43,533 bases of DNA from Nitrososphaerota archaeon (GTDB taxonomy: Archaea; Thermoproteota; Nitrososphaeria; Nitrososphaerales; Nitrosopumilaceae). The stretch spans positions 1-43,533 of the forward strand of contig JACRJT010000015.1 of the NCBI GenBank assembly GCA_016215465.1, read 5' to 3'. How positions within the stretch are numbered: the first letter of the stretch is position 1; the number at the start of each line of letters is the position of its first letter. Made by a program: the position numbers and the translations under genes. Of this stretch, positions 1-6,844 are shown piece by piece. Under the pieces are notes generated by a model, which saw only the letters and a program-made list of their open reading frames with translations, did not search any database and was not told the origin of the DNA.

Positions 1-1
1 C

Positions 2-133
2 GGTCATCGCTCAGAGAGTGGAGCGCATTCTCACAAGGTATTGATGAGTGTAAAGGAGACGTGCAGGGCAAGAGGAATGAATTTTTATGATTATGCACTG
101 GAATATCTTGGTAGAATGGCTTCAAAAAGCTAG
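2..133 (+). CDS. C-terminal end of a transposase-like protein (partial)
   Basis: The frame is open from the window edge to a TAG at 131-133. Residues such as HRSESGAHSHKVLMS, followed by ETCRARGMNFYDYALEYL, resemble the C-terminal tail of IS66-like DDE transposases (an Arg/Ser-Glu/Gly-Ala segment, then a helix with TCR and a final YALEYL helix). The catalytic domain would lie outside the window, so the family is uncertain. No terminal inverted repeat was recognised in the following 190 bases. The frame continues in register past the TAG into a membrane-protein ORF, so part of this reading (from about 116) could belong to that gene instead. Confidence 0.45.
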   Translation, partial: GHRSESGAHSHKVLMSVKETCRARGMNFYDYALEYLGRMASKS

Positions 134-319
134 ACAGTTACGATAATTGTAGGATTTGTCGCATTTGTGTGGTTTTATGCGGTGTTTCCAGGGCCGCTGA
201 TTCCAGGACTCCATCAAGGGTATTACGTCATTTTTGTAATCGCTGCCATAGTATGCATGATACCGCTTTGCCTGATGATGTTTTTTTGGTCAAGGCATCC
301 GCCTGCATCAGATGTCTGA
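116..319 (+). pseudogene. Small membrane protein ORF interrupted by an amber stop
   Basis: An ATG at 116 opens a frame reading MASKS, then TAG (131-133), then 61 sense codons to TGA at 317-319. The part after the stop encodes two hydrophobic stretches (TVTIIVGFVAFVWFYAVF and VIFVIAAIVCMIPLCLMMFF) joined by a Pro/Gly-rich loop, ending SRHPPASDV, which looks like a genuine two-helix membrane protein. A TATA-like TTTTATGA lies about 28 nt before the ATG. Either one codon mutated to TAG or the gene was truncated by the adjacent transposase-like sequence. Translation from GTG at 167 would keep only part of the first helix. It ends directly against the convergent leuB stop. Confidence 0.45.
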
Positions 320-1333
320 CTACAGTAAAGAAACGATTTCCTTTGTGAATTCTTTTGTTGTCTTGTCTCCGCCAATGTCGCGTGTCTTTGCCCCGCTTTT
401 GACAACATCGAATACGGCGCGCTCTAGCTTTTGTGCAACCTCAAGGCATTTTTTGTCATTGTGTTTTGTCCCAAGCCATTCAAGCATCATCTTTGCAGAC
501 AAGATAAACGATGAAGGGTTTGCGATTCCTTTTCCTGCAATGTCAAATGCTGCACCATGTACGGGTTCAAAGAGTGCAAAATTATCCCCAATGTTTGCCG
601 CAGGTGCCATGCCAAGACCCCCAACTACCTCTGCAGACTCATCAGACAAGATATCACCAAACAAGTTTGTCGTAACTATGACATCAAACGATTCAGGTTT
701 TCTAATCAAATTCATCGCACATGCATCAACATACATTTGATCAAACTGAATATCAGGATATTCCTTTGCAACACCTGTGCACATTTTTGAAAATAATCCG
801 TCGGTTTTGCGCATTACGTTTGATTTATGGACGCATGTCACCTTTTTCTTTTGGTTTCTTTGTCTTGCCGTCTCAAAGGCATATTTTGCAATCTTTTTTG
901 ATGCTGCTTCTGAAATTATTCTAAAGGCAACTGCCACTCCATCCATTTCAAATTCTTGCCCGGTGTAAAGATCTTCTGTATTTTCACGCACTATCACCAA
1001 GTCAATGTTATCCTTTAGTGCGGGCATGTGCGGATATGACTTTGCAGGTCGGATGTTTGCATAAAGATCAAGCATTCTTCGCAATACTACGATGACATCT
1101 GCCGCACTCTCACCTACTGGTGCTTTCATACATGCGTCTGATTTTTTGATTGAGTTCAATGTCTCGTTAGGAAGAGCTTTGCCAAACTTTTCAAGCGCTG
1201 CATCACCTGCGTACAATTTCTCAATGTTGAATTTTACTCCAAGATTATCATTGATTCTTTCTAGTATTGTGATTGCGGACTCGGATAGTTCAGGCCCGAT
1301 ACCGTCACCAGTGATTAATGAAATGTTGTACAT
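320..1333 (-). CDS. leuB: 3-isopropylmalate dehydrogenase
   Basis: The 337-residue protein belongs to the isocitrate/isopropylmalate dehydrogenase family. It starts ISLITGDGIGPEL, the usual nucleotide-site opening, has the substrate-loop motif VIVRENTEDLYTGQE near residues 112-126 and the acidic metal-site segment NLFGDILSDE near 222-231. IPMDH oxidatively decarboxylates 3-isopropylmalate to 2-oxoisocaproate using NAD+. The family also includes homoisocitrate and isocitrate dehydrogenases of similar length, but its place 12 nt after leuA in an ilvB-ilvN-leuA-leuB operon favours leucine biosynthesis. leuC and leuD are not in the window. It is the last gene of the operon. Confidence 0.85.
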   Translation of the reverse strand: MYNISLITGDGIGPELSESAITILERINDNLGVKFNIEKLYAGDAALEKFGKALPNETLNSIKKSDACMKAPVGESAADVIVVLRRMLDLYANIRPAKSYPHMPALKDNIDLVIVRENTEDLYTGQEFEMDGVAVAFRIISEAASKKIAKYAFETARQRNQKKKVTCVHKSNVMRKTDGLFSKMCTGVAKEYPDIQFDQMYVDACAMNLIRKPESFDVIVTTNLFGDILSDESAEVVGGLGMAPAANIGDNFALFEPVHGAAFDIAGKGIANPSSFILSAKMMLEWLGTKHNDKKCLEVAQKLERAVFDVVKSGAKTRDIGGDKTTKEFTKEIVSLL

Positions 1334-1345
1334 TTTAGAAAGCAG

Positions 1346-2863
1346 CTAACTGCCAATCTTTTTTTGTTTTAGTGTTTTCTTTAACATTATTCGATTAATT
1401 CCATCAATCATTGCCTGAACGCTCGTTGTGACAATATCTTCACCAATTGACTTTGCAGAAGACATGTTGCCAAATGCATCTTCTACTTTGATTGTTACTT
1501 CGCACAATGCTGCAGACCCACCAGAAATTGAGTCAAGCTTGTACTCTTTTACTCTAACTTTGGCAATCTCCCCTGTGATCTTTTGGATTGCATTTAGTGC
1601 TGCATCGACTGGGCCCACCCCATAATCAGTTCCAACATAGTCAGTGCCATCGATGTTTAGCTTTACAAATGCGTATGGCATTGTTCCAATTCCGGTAGAT
1701 ACAGAAAAACCAGTTAGTTGCACAATTCGCTTTATTGCGTGTTCTCCAAGAATTTCGTTTGCAATCGAAAGTAATTCTACATCTGTAATGTGTTTTCCTT
1801 GATCACCGATTCCTTTTACCTTGTCTAGGATCAATCGGAGCTGGCCCTCGCTTGGCTTTACGCCGTATTCCTCAAGCATTGCAGAAATTCCGTGGATTCC
1901 TGCGTGTTTTCCAACCTGCATCCATCTAGTGCGGCCTACAAGTTCTGGGCTGATTGGCTCGTATGTGAGAGGGTTGCTCAATATTCCATGGGTGTGAATT
2001 CCAGATTCGTGGCCAAATGCATTTTCTCCAACAATTGCCTTGTTTGGCTGCACTGTAATTCCAACTAGGTTTGAGACATACCGTGATGTCTCATACAATA
2101 GTTTGGTCTTAATTCCAGTTTCCCATTTTTGTTCAAACGGCAAGCATTGCAACGCCATTACAAATTCCTCAAGTGATGCATTTCCTGCCCGCTCACCTAT
2201 CCCGTTAATCGTAACATGTGCACACTGTGCGCCTGCGTGGATTCCAGAAATCGCGTTTGCCACTGCCAATCCAAAGTCGTTGTGACAGTGAACGCTCACC
2301 GGTAATTTGGATGCGGCAATAGCGTCCTTTGTTATTTGCGCCATGTATTGCGGTGTAGAGTATCCAACGGTATCTGGAATATCTACTCTGTCAGCTCCTG
2401 CCTTTGCCACTTCGGAAAATACGCGCTTTAGGAATTCGCGGTCTGATCTTGTCGCATCTTCTGCTGAAAACTCTACCTGTAATCCGTGCGCCTTTCCATA
2501 TTCTACTGCCTCAATTGCTTTTGCAAGTGCCTCGTCTCTAGTCATCTTTAGCTTGTACTGTAAGTGAATGTCAGATGTTGCAATGAAGGTATGGATGTAG
2601 TTTAGTCCGCAGTCTATTGCTGCATCAATGTCTTTTTTGCTTGTTCTGGCAAGGCCACAAATTTCTGCAGAAAGGTTTGCCTTTGTTATTAGCTTAATTG
2701 CTTGCTGTTCTCCATCAGATATGATTGGAAATCCTGCTTCAATCGCATCTACGCCAAGATCATCAAGTTTTTTTGCAATCGAAAGTTTTTTTTCTGGTGA
2801 TAGTGCAACGCCAGGCGTTTGTTCTCCATCCCGTAATGTGGTATCAAAAATTCTAACCCTCAA
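1346..2863 (-). CDS. leuA: 2-isopropylmalate synthase
   Basis: This 505-residue protein has the alpha-IPMS/homocitrate synthase TIM barrel. The N-terminus RIFDTTLRDGEQTPG carries the catalytic Arg and metal-binding Asp, VSVHCHNDFGLAVANA (near 190-205) carries the HxH metal ligands, and GIGERAGNASLEE follows. A C-terminal LeuA regulatory dimer domain (about 385-495, including GTDYGVGPVDAALNAI) is where leucine feedback normally acts. It condenses acetyl-CoA with 2-oxoisovalerate. Citramalate synthase has the same fold and is the main alternative. Its start overlaps the ilvN stop by 4 nt (ATGA), which suggests translational coupling. Confidence 0.87.
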   Translation of the reverse strand: MRVRIFDTTLRDGEQTPGVALSPEKKLSIAKKLDDLGVDAIEAGFPIISDGEQQAIKLITKANLSAEICGLARTSKKDIDAAIDCGLNYIHTFIATSDIHLQYKLKMTRDEALAKAIEAVEYGKAHGLQVEFSAEDATRSDREFLKRVFSEVAKAGADRVDIPDTVGYSTPQYMAQITKDAIAASKLPVSVHCHNDFGLAVANAISGIHAGAQCAHVTINGIGERAGNASLEEFVMALQCLPFEQKWETGIKTKLLYETSRYVSNLVGITVQPNKAIVGENAFGHESGIHTHGILSNPLTYEPISPELVGRTRWMQVGKHAGIHGISAMLEEYGVKPSEGQLRLILDKVKGIGDQGKHITDVELLSIANEILGEHAIKRIVQLTGFSVSTGIGTMPYAFVKLNIDGTDYVGTDYGVGPVDAALNAIQKITGEIAKVRVKEYKLDSISGGSAALCEVTIKVEDAFGNMSSAKSIGEDIVTTSVQAMIDGINRIMLKKTLKQKKIGS

Positions 2864-3342
2864 TCTCCGCCCCTCTGTAATGCTGCAACTCCAGTTTTCG
2901 CCATGTCCAAAATCTCGTATTTGGATAGTAATTCCTGAAGGTTGTCTATTTGATCAGGTGTGGCAGTTAGCTCAAGCATGATGGAGTCCTTTCTTGCATC
3001 GTGAATTTTTGCCCCAAATGAATTTGCGATATTGTTTATTTCCATGGTATCTGACGCCTTTGATACTTTAACTCTAAATAAGACCAATTCTCTATATACG
3101 GTTTTTTTGTCATCTAGGCGCTTTACCTCTATTGTATCAATCATTTTGTCAAGCTGCTTTACAATTTGTTCAATTTGCTTTTCATCGCCTATTGTAGTGA
3201 TAGTCATCTTGGAGAACTCTGGGTTTTGCGTAGTTCCAACTGAGATGCTATCTATGTTAAAGTTCCTTGACCTAAAAAGATGAGTCACCTTAAAGAGAAT
3301 ACCAGGTTTGTTTTCGACAAGTATTGAAAGTATTGCCCACAT
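2860..3342 (-). CDS. ilvN: Acetolactate synthase small (regulatory) subunit
   Basis: The 160-residue protein begins with an ACT domain (MWAILSILVENKPGILFKV, then HLFRSRNFNIDSISVG), the standard opening of the acetohydroxyacid synthase regulatory subunit. Residues about 75-160 form the second, C-terminal regulatory domain. The subunit binds the catalytic IlvB chain, stimulates it and usually mediates valine feedback inhibition. It lies 9 nt downstream of ilvB and overlaps leuA by 4 nt, so it is the second cistron of the operon. Its length matches bacterial IlvN/IlvH (about 160). Confidence 0.92.
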   Translation of the reverse strand: MWAILSILVENKPGILFKVTHLFRSRNFNIDSISVGTTQNPEFSKMTITTIGDEKQIEQIVKQLDKMIDTIEVKRLDDKKTVYRELVLFRVKVSKASDTMEINNIANSFGAKIHDARKDSIMLELTATPDQIDNLQELLSKYEILDMAKTGVAALQRGGD

Positions 3343-3351
3343 TTCAAATCA

Positions 3352-5040
3352 CTATGATGGTAATATCATGTCCTTAAGCGAGGTACCAGGTGCAACAAAT
3401 GGAAGTACGTTTTCTTCTGGGTCAATTGGAATATCAATTACGGTTGCGACGTCGCTCTTTAGTCCTGCTTTGATTGCGTTGCCCAATTCATCAAGATTTC
3501 CTACTCTTATTCCCTGTGCCCCGTATGATTCTGCTAGCTTGACATAGTCAGGACAGTGTTTTTGATCAACGCCAATCATCCTCCTGTCATAGAATGTTCT
3601 CTGCCACTGAGCAACCATTCCCAAAGTGTAGTTGTTTACTAGGAATACGATTACAGGTAAATTATCAAGAACGGATGTTGCCAACGAGTTTTCAGTCATA
3701 TTGAAGCTTCCATCGCCTGCAATATCCACTACTGGCAAGTCAGGCCTTGCAGTTTTTGCGCCAATCGCTGCTGGGAATCCCCAGCCCATTGTTCCAAGGC
3801 CAGTTGAGCTAAAGAACGTGCCAGGGTGTATCACATCATAGAATAATGATGCCCACATTTGGTGTTGCCCTACTTCGGTTGTAACAATTGATTGGTGTGG
3901 TAATACCTCGCGCAATTTTCTCAAGATTCTTGCTGCAGTAAGCTCGCCGGGATGTAGCTTCAAGTTTTGTCTCCAGTATTCTTTTACTTCAGTTACGTGT
4001 TCAAACCACGCATTGTGTTCTGACTTTTTAGTTGCCTTTTGAAGTAACAATCTGACAAATATTCTCAACGATGCCTTGACATCACCCAGTATGGCAACGC
4101 TCGTAGTTTGGTTTTTGCCTATTTCTGCAGGGTCCACATCAAGGTGAATAATCTTTAGGTGTTTTTCAAATTCGTCAAACGTTCCAACTGATCTGTCAGA
4201 AAATCTGGTACCTATTGCAAGGACGCAGTCTGCTTCGGCCATTATTTTATTTGCCTCTGCATGACCGTGCATGCCTATTGGACCGACAGATAATGGATGA
4301 GTTTCTGGAAATGCCCCTTTTCCTTTGAATGTGGTGACAACTGGGATCATTAGCATCTCTGCAAGAGACTGCAATTCTGCAAATGCTGACGAAATTATCA
4401 CTCCCCCGCCTGCCAAAATAACAGGCTTGCTTGATGATAACAACAAGGTAATTGCTTTTTCTATTGCAGTAACATCTGGATCAGTCCATGGGTGATATCC
4501 ACGTATTTTGATCTCCTCTGGAAATTCCATCGGCGCCTCATTTTGTTGTACGTCTTTTGGAATGTCAATTAACACTGCACCTGGACGTCCAGTCTCTGCA
4601 ATGTAAAACCCTTTTTTGATAACAGTTGGGATTTCAGATGCATGTCTTGGTTGAAAAGAATATTTCACCACAGGGTTTGCAATTCCGATAATGTCGCTTT
4701 CTTGGAATGCATCGCGCCCAATCATGCTGACTGGCACCTGACCAGTAATTGCGACCATTGGTGAGGAGTCTGCCTGTGCGGTTGCAAGTCCAGTTATGAT
4801 GTTAGTTGCCCCAGGTCCTGAAGTTGCAAAGCATACCCCTGGCTTTCGGCTAACCCTGCCAAACCCATCTGCCATATGTGCAGCTGATTGTTCGTGTCTG
4901 ACAAGGATGTGACGGATATTACTTTTGTACAACTCGTCGTACATCGGTAGGTTTGCACCTCCCGGTAGGCCGAAGACTTCCTTAACGCCTTCTTTTTCCA
5001 ATGCTTTCATTAATGCGCGAGCGCCAGAGATTGTTTCCAT
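3352..5040 (-). CDS. ilvB: Acetolactate synthase large (catalytic) subunit
   Basis: The 562-residue protein is a thiamine-diphosphate enzyme that condenses two pyruvates to acetolactate, or pyruvate with 2-oxobutyrate, in Val/Leu/Ile synthesis. Visible features are the N-terminal pyrimidine-binding domain with EVFGLPGGANLPMYD and the conserved Glu in VRHEQSAAHMADG, a central FAD-type domain (about 190-330), and the C-terminal pyrophosphate domain with the GDGSFNMTENSLATS metal-binding motif and NN after it. The ATG at 5040 follows an AGGTGA site by 7 nt. Unlike most genes here, which look leaderless, it has a roughly 100-nt 5' leader encoding a Leu/Val-rich short ORF and competing hairpins, so regulation by leucine/valine supply is likely. 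It heads the operon. Confidence 0.94.
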   Translation of the reverse strand: METISGARALMKALEKEGVKEVFGLPGGANLPMYDELYKSNIRHILVRHEQSAAHMADGFGRVSRKPGVCFATSGPGATNIITGLATAQADSSPMVAITGQVPVSMIGRDAFQESDIIGIANPVVKYSFQPRHASEIPTVIKKGFYIAETGRPGAVLIDIPKDVQQNEAPMEFPEEIKIRGYHPWTDPDVTAIEKAITLLLSSSKPVILAGGGVIISSAFAELQSLAEMLMIPVVTTFKGKGAFPETHPLSVGPIGMHGHAEANKIMAEADCVLAIGTRFSDRSVGTFDEFEKHLKIIHLDVDPAEIGKNQTTSVAILGDVKASLRIFVRLLLQKATKKSEHNAWFEHVTEVKEYWRQNLKLHPGELTAARILRKLREVLPHQSIVTTEVGQHQMWASLFYDVIHPGTFFSSTGLGTMGWGFPAAIGAKTARPDLPVVDIAGDGSFNMTENSLATSVLDNLPVIVFLVNNYTLGMVAQWQRTFYDRRMIGVDQKHCPDYVKLAESYGAQGIRVGNLDELGNAIKAGLKSDVATVIDIPIDPEENVLPFVAPGTSLKDMILPS

Positions 5041-5047
5041 AAATTAT

Positions 5048-5053
5048 TCACCT
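5048..5053 (-). promoter_or_regulatory. Shine-Dalgarno site of ilvB
   Basis: The minus strand reads AGGTGA, complementary to the archaeal 16S rRNA 3' end, with 7 nt to the ilvB ATG. It fixes that start and shows that ilvB is translated from a leadered mRNA, in contrast to its neighbours. Confidence 0.75.
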
Positions 5054-5054
5054 G

Positions 5055-5083
5055 AAAAATTCGCTGTAGTATAAATTTACAGC
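5055..5083 (-). terminator. Terminator-like hairpin plus U-run in the ilvB leader
   Basis: On the minus strand GCTGTA (5083-5078) can pair with TACAGC (5068-5063) across a 9-nt loop, and GAATTTTT follows with five T at 5059-5055. The form is that of a weak intrinsic terminator; archaeal RNA polymerase terminates mainly on T-runs. Its 5' arm overlaps the 3' arm of the larger leader hairpin (5076-5129), so the two folds exclude each other. It lies just before the ilvB SD site. Termination here is inferred from sequence only. Confidence 0.5.
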
Positions 5084-5129
5084 ACCAGCTCGACTAGCAG
5101 CAGAACGGTAGGGGTAGTCGAACTGTAAA
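5076..5129 (-). promoter_or_regulatory. Leader RNA hairpin upstream of ilvB
   Basis: On the minus strand TTTACAG (5129-5123) pairs with CTGTAAA (5082-5076), and the adjoining TTCGACTA (5122-5115) pairs with TAGTCGAG (5096-5089, one G-U pair). This leaves an 18-nt loop and a 6-nt bulge on the 3' side. The hairpin lies entirely inside the leader ORF, so a translating ribosome must open it. Its 3' arm is shared with the terminator-like hairpin. I infer an antiterminator or sensor role. Confidence 0.6.
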
Positions 5130-5136
5130 TTGTCAT
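5077..5136 (-). CDS. Putative ilvB leader peptide (attenuator ORF)
   Basis: A 20-codon ORF (ATG at 5136-5134, TAA at 5079-5077) encodes MTIYSSTTPTVLLLVELVL. Eight of its last nine residues are Leu or Val, two end products of the pathway encoded downstream; the five Leu codons are CTG four times and CTA once. The ATG is about 30 nt from the centre of a TATA box (5161-5170), so the transcript should begin within a few nt of it and could be read as a leaderless mRNA. The ORF ends 36 nt before ilvB. Leader peptides rich in regulatory amino acids are the hallmark of bacterial ilv/leu attenuation. I know of no established archaeal example, so this is inference from architecture. Confidence 0.65.
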   Translation of the reverse strand: MTIYSSTTPTVLLLVELVL

Positions 5137-5160
5137 ATTCAGTGATTAAGACTGATTTTA

Positions 5161-5170
5161 GTATTATAAA
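5161..5170 (-). promoter_or_regulatory. TATA box of the ilvB-ilvN-leuA-leuB operon
   Basis: The minus strand reads TTTATAATAC, a good archaeal TATA element. At the usual spacing of about 25 nt it would start transcription near 5138-5142, immediately before the leader ORF and about 100 nt before ilvB. Confidence 0.6.
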
Positions 5171-5273
5171 CATTACCCTAATAGTTATGCAAAAACTGCA
5201 GTTGACTTTTCGGTTTAGAATATCCTCACAGGCATAATGCTTAAACTCTGTCTGCCCCCAAGCAAAAGCAATT

Positions 5274-5675
5274 TTGTCAGACAGGGAAGAAATCATCAAA
5301 ATAATTGAGGCTTTTTTTGAAGTCGGAAAAACAAAAAACTTGACGCCGTTAAGGGAGATTCAGCTTGACGACAATAGTTTTTCCAGCTTTAGCGATGTCC
5401 CACCGTACGATCTTAAGGATTTTAAGACTACCATATCACTAGAGGAGCTACGATTTATCAGCATATCAGATTATGACCACCAGATAAGAAATCCAAAGAT
5501 AAGCGTCTTTGGAGATGTCGCAGTAGTCGCGTTTGAGCTAACACAGAAAGGAATGCTCATAGACAACAAGGCATACACTGGGGAACACATCTTAATTGAA
5601 GGTAGAGCCACATTTGTCCTTGTAAAAAAGCCGACGTGGAAGATAGTTCACATTCATCTTTCCAGAGTCCCGTAA
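5274..5675 (+). CDS. SnoaL/NTF2-like family protein
   Basis: The 133-residue protein starts with TTG (SDREEIIKIIEAFFEVG). The pattern is an N-terminal amphipathic helix, a central region, then a set of beta strands (ISVFGDVAVVAFELTQKG, then EGRATFVLVKKPTWKIVHIHLS) ending in a tryptophan strand. This matches the SnoaL-like/NTF2-like cone fold (DUF4440 type). Such proteins range from small-molecule isomerases to ligand-binding proteins, so no reaction can be assigned. It is divergent from ilvB, with about 230 bp between the starts that contain the ilv leader. A TTAAAC element about 30 nt upstream may be its TATA box. Confidence 0.6.
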   Translation: MSDREEIIKIIEAFFEVGKTKNLTPLREIQLDDNSFSSFSDVPPYDLKDFKTTISLEELRFISISDYDHQIRNPKISVFGDVAVVAFELTQKGMLIDNKAYTGEHILIEGRATFVLVKKPTWKIVHIHLSRVP

Positions 5676-5704
5676 TTAGAAACAGAAAGTAAGATTTGTA
5701 AAAA

Positions 5705-6802
5705 CTATTGTGTTTTTGTCGCAGCCGGTGTTGGTTGTTTTTTTGGTTCTGATTTCTGCGGTTTTGGTTTAGACTGTTGTTGAGGTTTTGGTTGTTGCTG
5801 TTTTTGCGGAGGTCGTGGTTGGTTTTGCTGGGGTTTTGGTTGATTTTGTTGTGGTTTGGTTTGCTGGGGTTTTGGTTGATTTTGTTGTGGTTTGGTTTGC
5901 TGTGGCTTTGATTGTTGAGGACGTTGCTGGTTTTGCTGTTGTTTTTGTTGAGGACGTTGCTGGTTTTGTTGCATCTTTCCTGGGAAATTCTGTGAAGGAT
6001 TGTTTCTTACAGGATACTCCTTGCAGAGTTTTTGGAATAATTCGTATGCTTGGTTGAGATTGTAGTTAGAGTGAACTATTGCACGCACTGCACGAATCAT
6101 TGGGATTGGATACTGGGATTGCCAAATGTTTCTGCCCATGTCAACTCCTGCTGCGCCTGCCTTGATTCCATTGTATGTTAATGCCAGTGCATCACGCTCT
6201 GGAATCTTTGGTCCACCTGCAATTATTACAGGCACAGGACAGCTGTTTACAACTTTTTCAAAGTTATTACAATAGTACGTCTTTACTATGTGTGCACCAA
6301 ATTCGGCTGCAATTCTACACGATAGTGAAAGGTATCTTGCGTCTCTTTTTTCAAGTTCTTTTCCTACGGCAGTAACTGCTAAAACAGGAAGCCCGTATTC
6401 TTCTGCCTCATTTACAAGGTTCCCAAGACTGACTAAAGAGTTGTGCTCGTACTTTGCACCTACAAAGATTGACATTGCAAGTGCACTTGCGTTAATTCTA
6501 ACTGCATCTTTTACGCTTGTTGTGATTTTTTCGTTTGAAAGATCCTCCCCAATTATGCTAGAGCCGCCGGAAACGCGTAGCACTATCGGAACTGGAAAGT
6601 TTGGATCAACAGATGTTCTAACAATTCCCCTTGTTACCATCAACGAATCGCAGTACTTTAGTAAAGGACTAATTGTTCGCTTCGGAACTTCAAGCTTTTC
6701 TGTCGGTCCTAAAAAATAACCATGATCTATGGCAAGCATTACGCCCCTGTTATTGGTTGGCTTGATTATGCTTGCAATTCTGTTTTTTAAACCCCAATCC
6801 AT
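5705..6802 (-). CDS. Class I aldolase family protein (DeoC/LacD/FbaB type) with Gln/Pro/Lys-rich tail
   Basis: Residues 1-265 form a TIM-barrel aldolase of the archaeal FbaB/LsrF/ADH-synthase group. GVMLAIDHGYFLGP near the N-terminus carries the substrate Asp-His, VKTYYCNNFEKVV contains the expected Schiff-base Lys, and VIIAGGPKIPERDAL plus GAAGVDMGRNIWQS form the phosphate-binding loops. The substrate is unknown: fructose bisphosphate, an autoinducer-type sugar phosphate and the aminodideoxy-heptulosonate of archaeal aromatic synthesis are all handled by relatives. The last 95 or so residues are almost only Gln, Pro, Lys and Asn and must be disordered, which is unusual for this family; the DNA there contains a perfect 36-bp tandem duplication. 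It has its own start (ATG) and no operon partner. Confidence 0.75.
   Translation of the reverse strand: MDWGLKNRIASIIKPTNNRGVMLAIDHGYFLGPTEKLEVPKRTISPLLKYCDSLMVTRGIVRTSVDPNFPVPIVLRVSGGSSIIGEDLSNEKITTSVKDAVRINASALAMSIFVGAKYEHNSLVSLGNLVNEAEEYGLPVLAVTAVGKELEKRDARYLSLSCRIAAEFGAHIVKTYYCNNFEKVVNSCPVPVIIAGGPKIPERDALALTYNGIKAGAAGVDMGRNIWQSQYPIPMIRAVRAIVHSNYNLNQAYELFQKLCKEYPVRNNPSQNFPGKMQQNQQRPQQKQQQNQQRPQQSKPQQTKPQQNQPKPQQTKPQQNQPKPQQNQPRPPQKQQQPKPQQQSKPKPQKSEPKKQPTPAATKTQ
5824..5895. repeat. 36-bp tandem duplication in the aldolase tail
   Basis: Two perfect adjacent 36-bp copies (5824-5859 and 5860-5895) encode a 12-residue Lys/Pro/Gln/Thr/Asn unit, within a longer run of imperfect repeats (about 5780-5970). 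It is coding and keeps the frame. Confidence 0.85.
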
Positions 6803-6844
6803 TTCTATTCACTCTCAAAAATTTTGAACCCTTCTTAATCTTTT

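Noticed and set aside
5041-5170. A T-box riboswitch before ilvB
   Set aside because: No T-box sequence or specifier-loop arrangement was seen; the short Leu/Val ORF explains the region better.
5824-5895. A CRISPR or intergenic satellite
   Set aside because: The tandem copies lie in frame within the aldolase tail.
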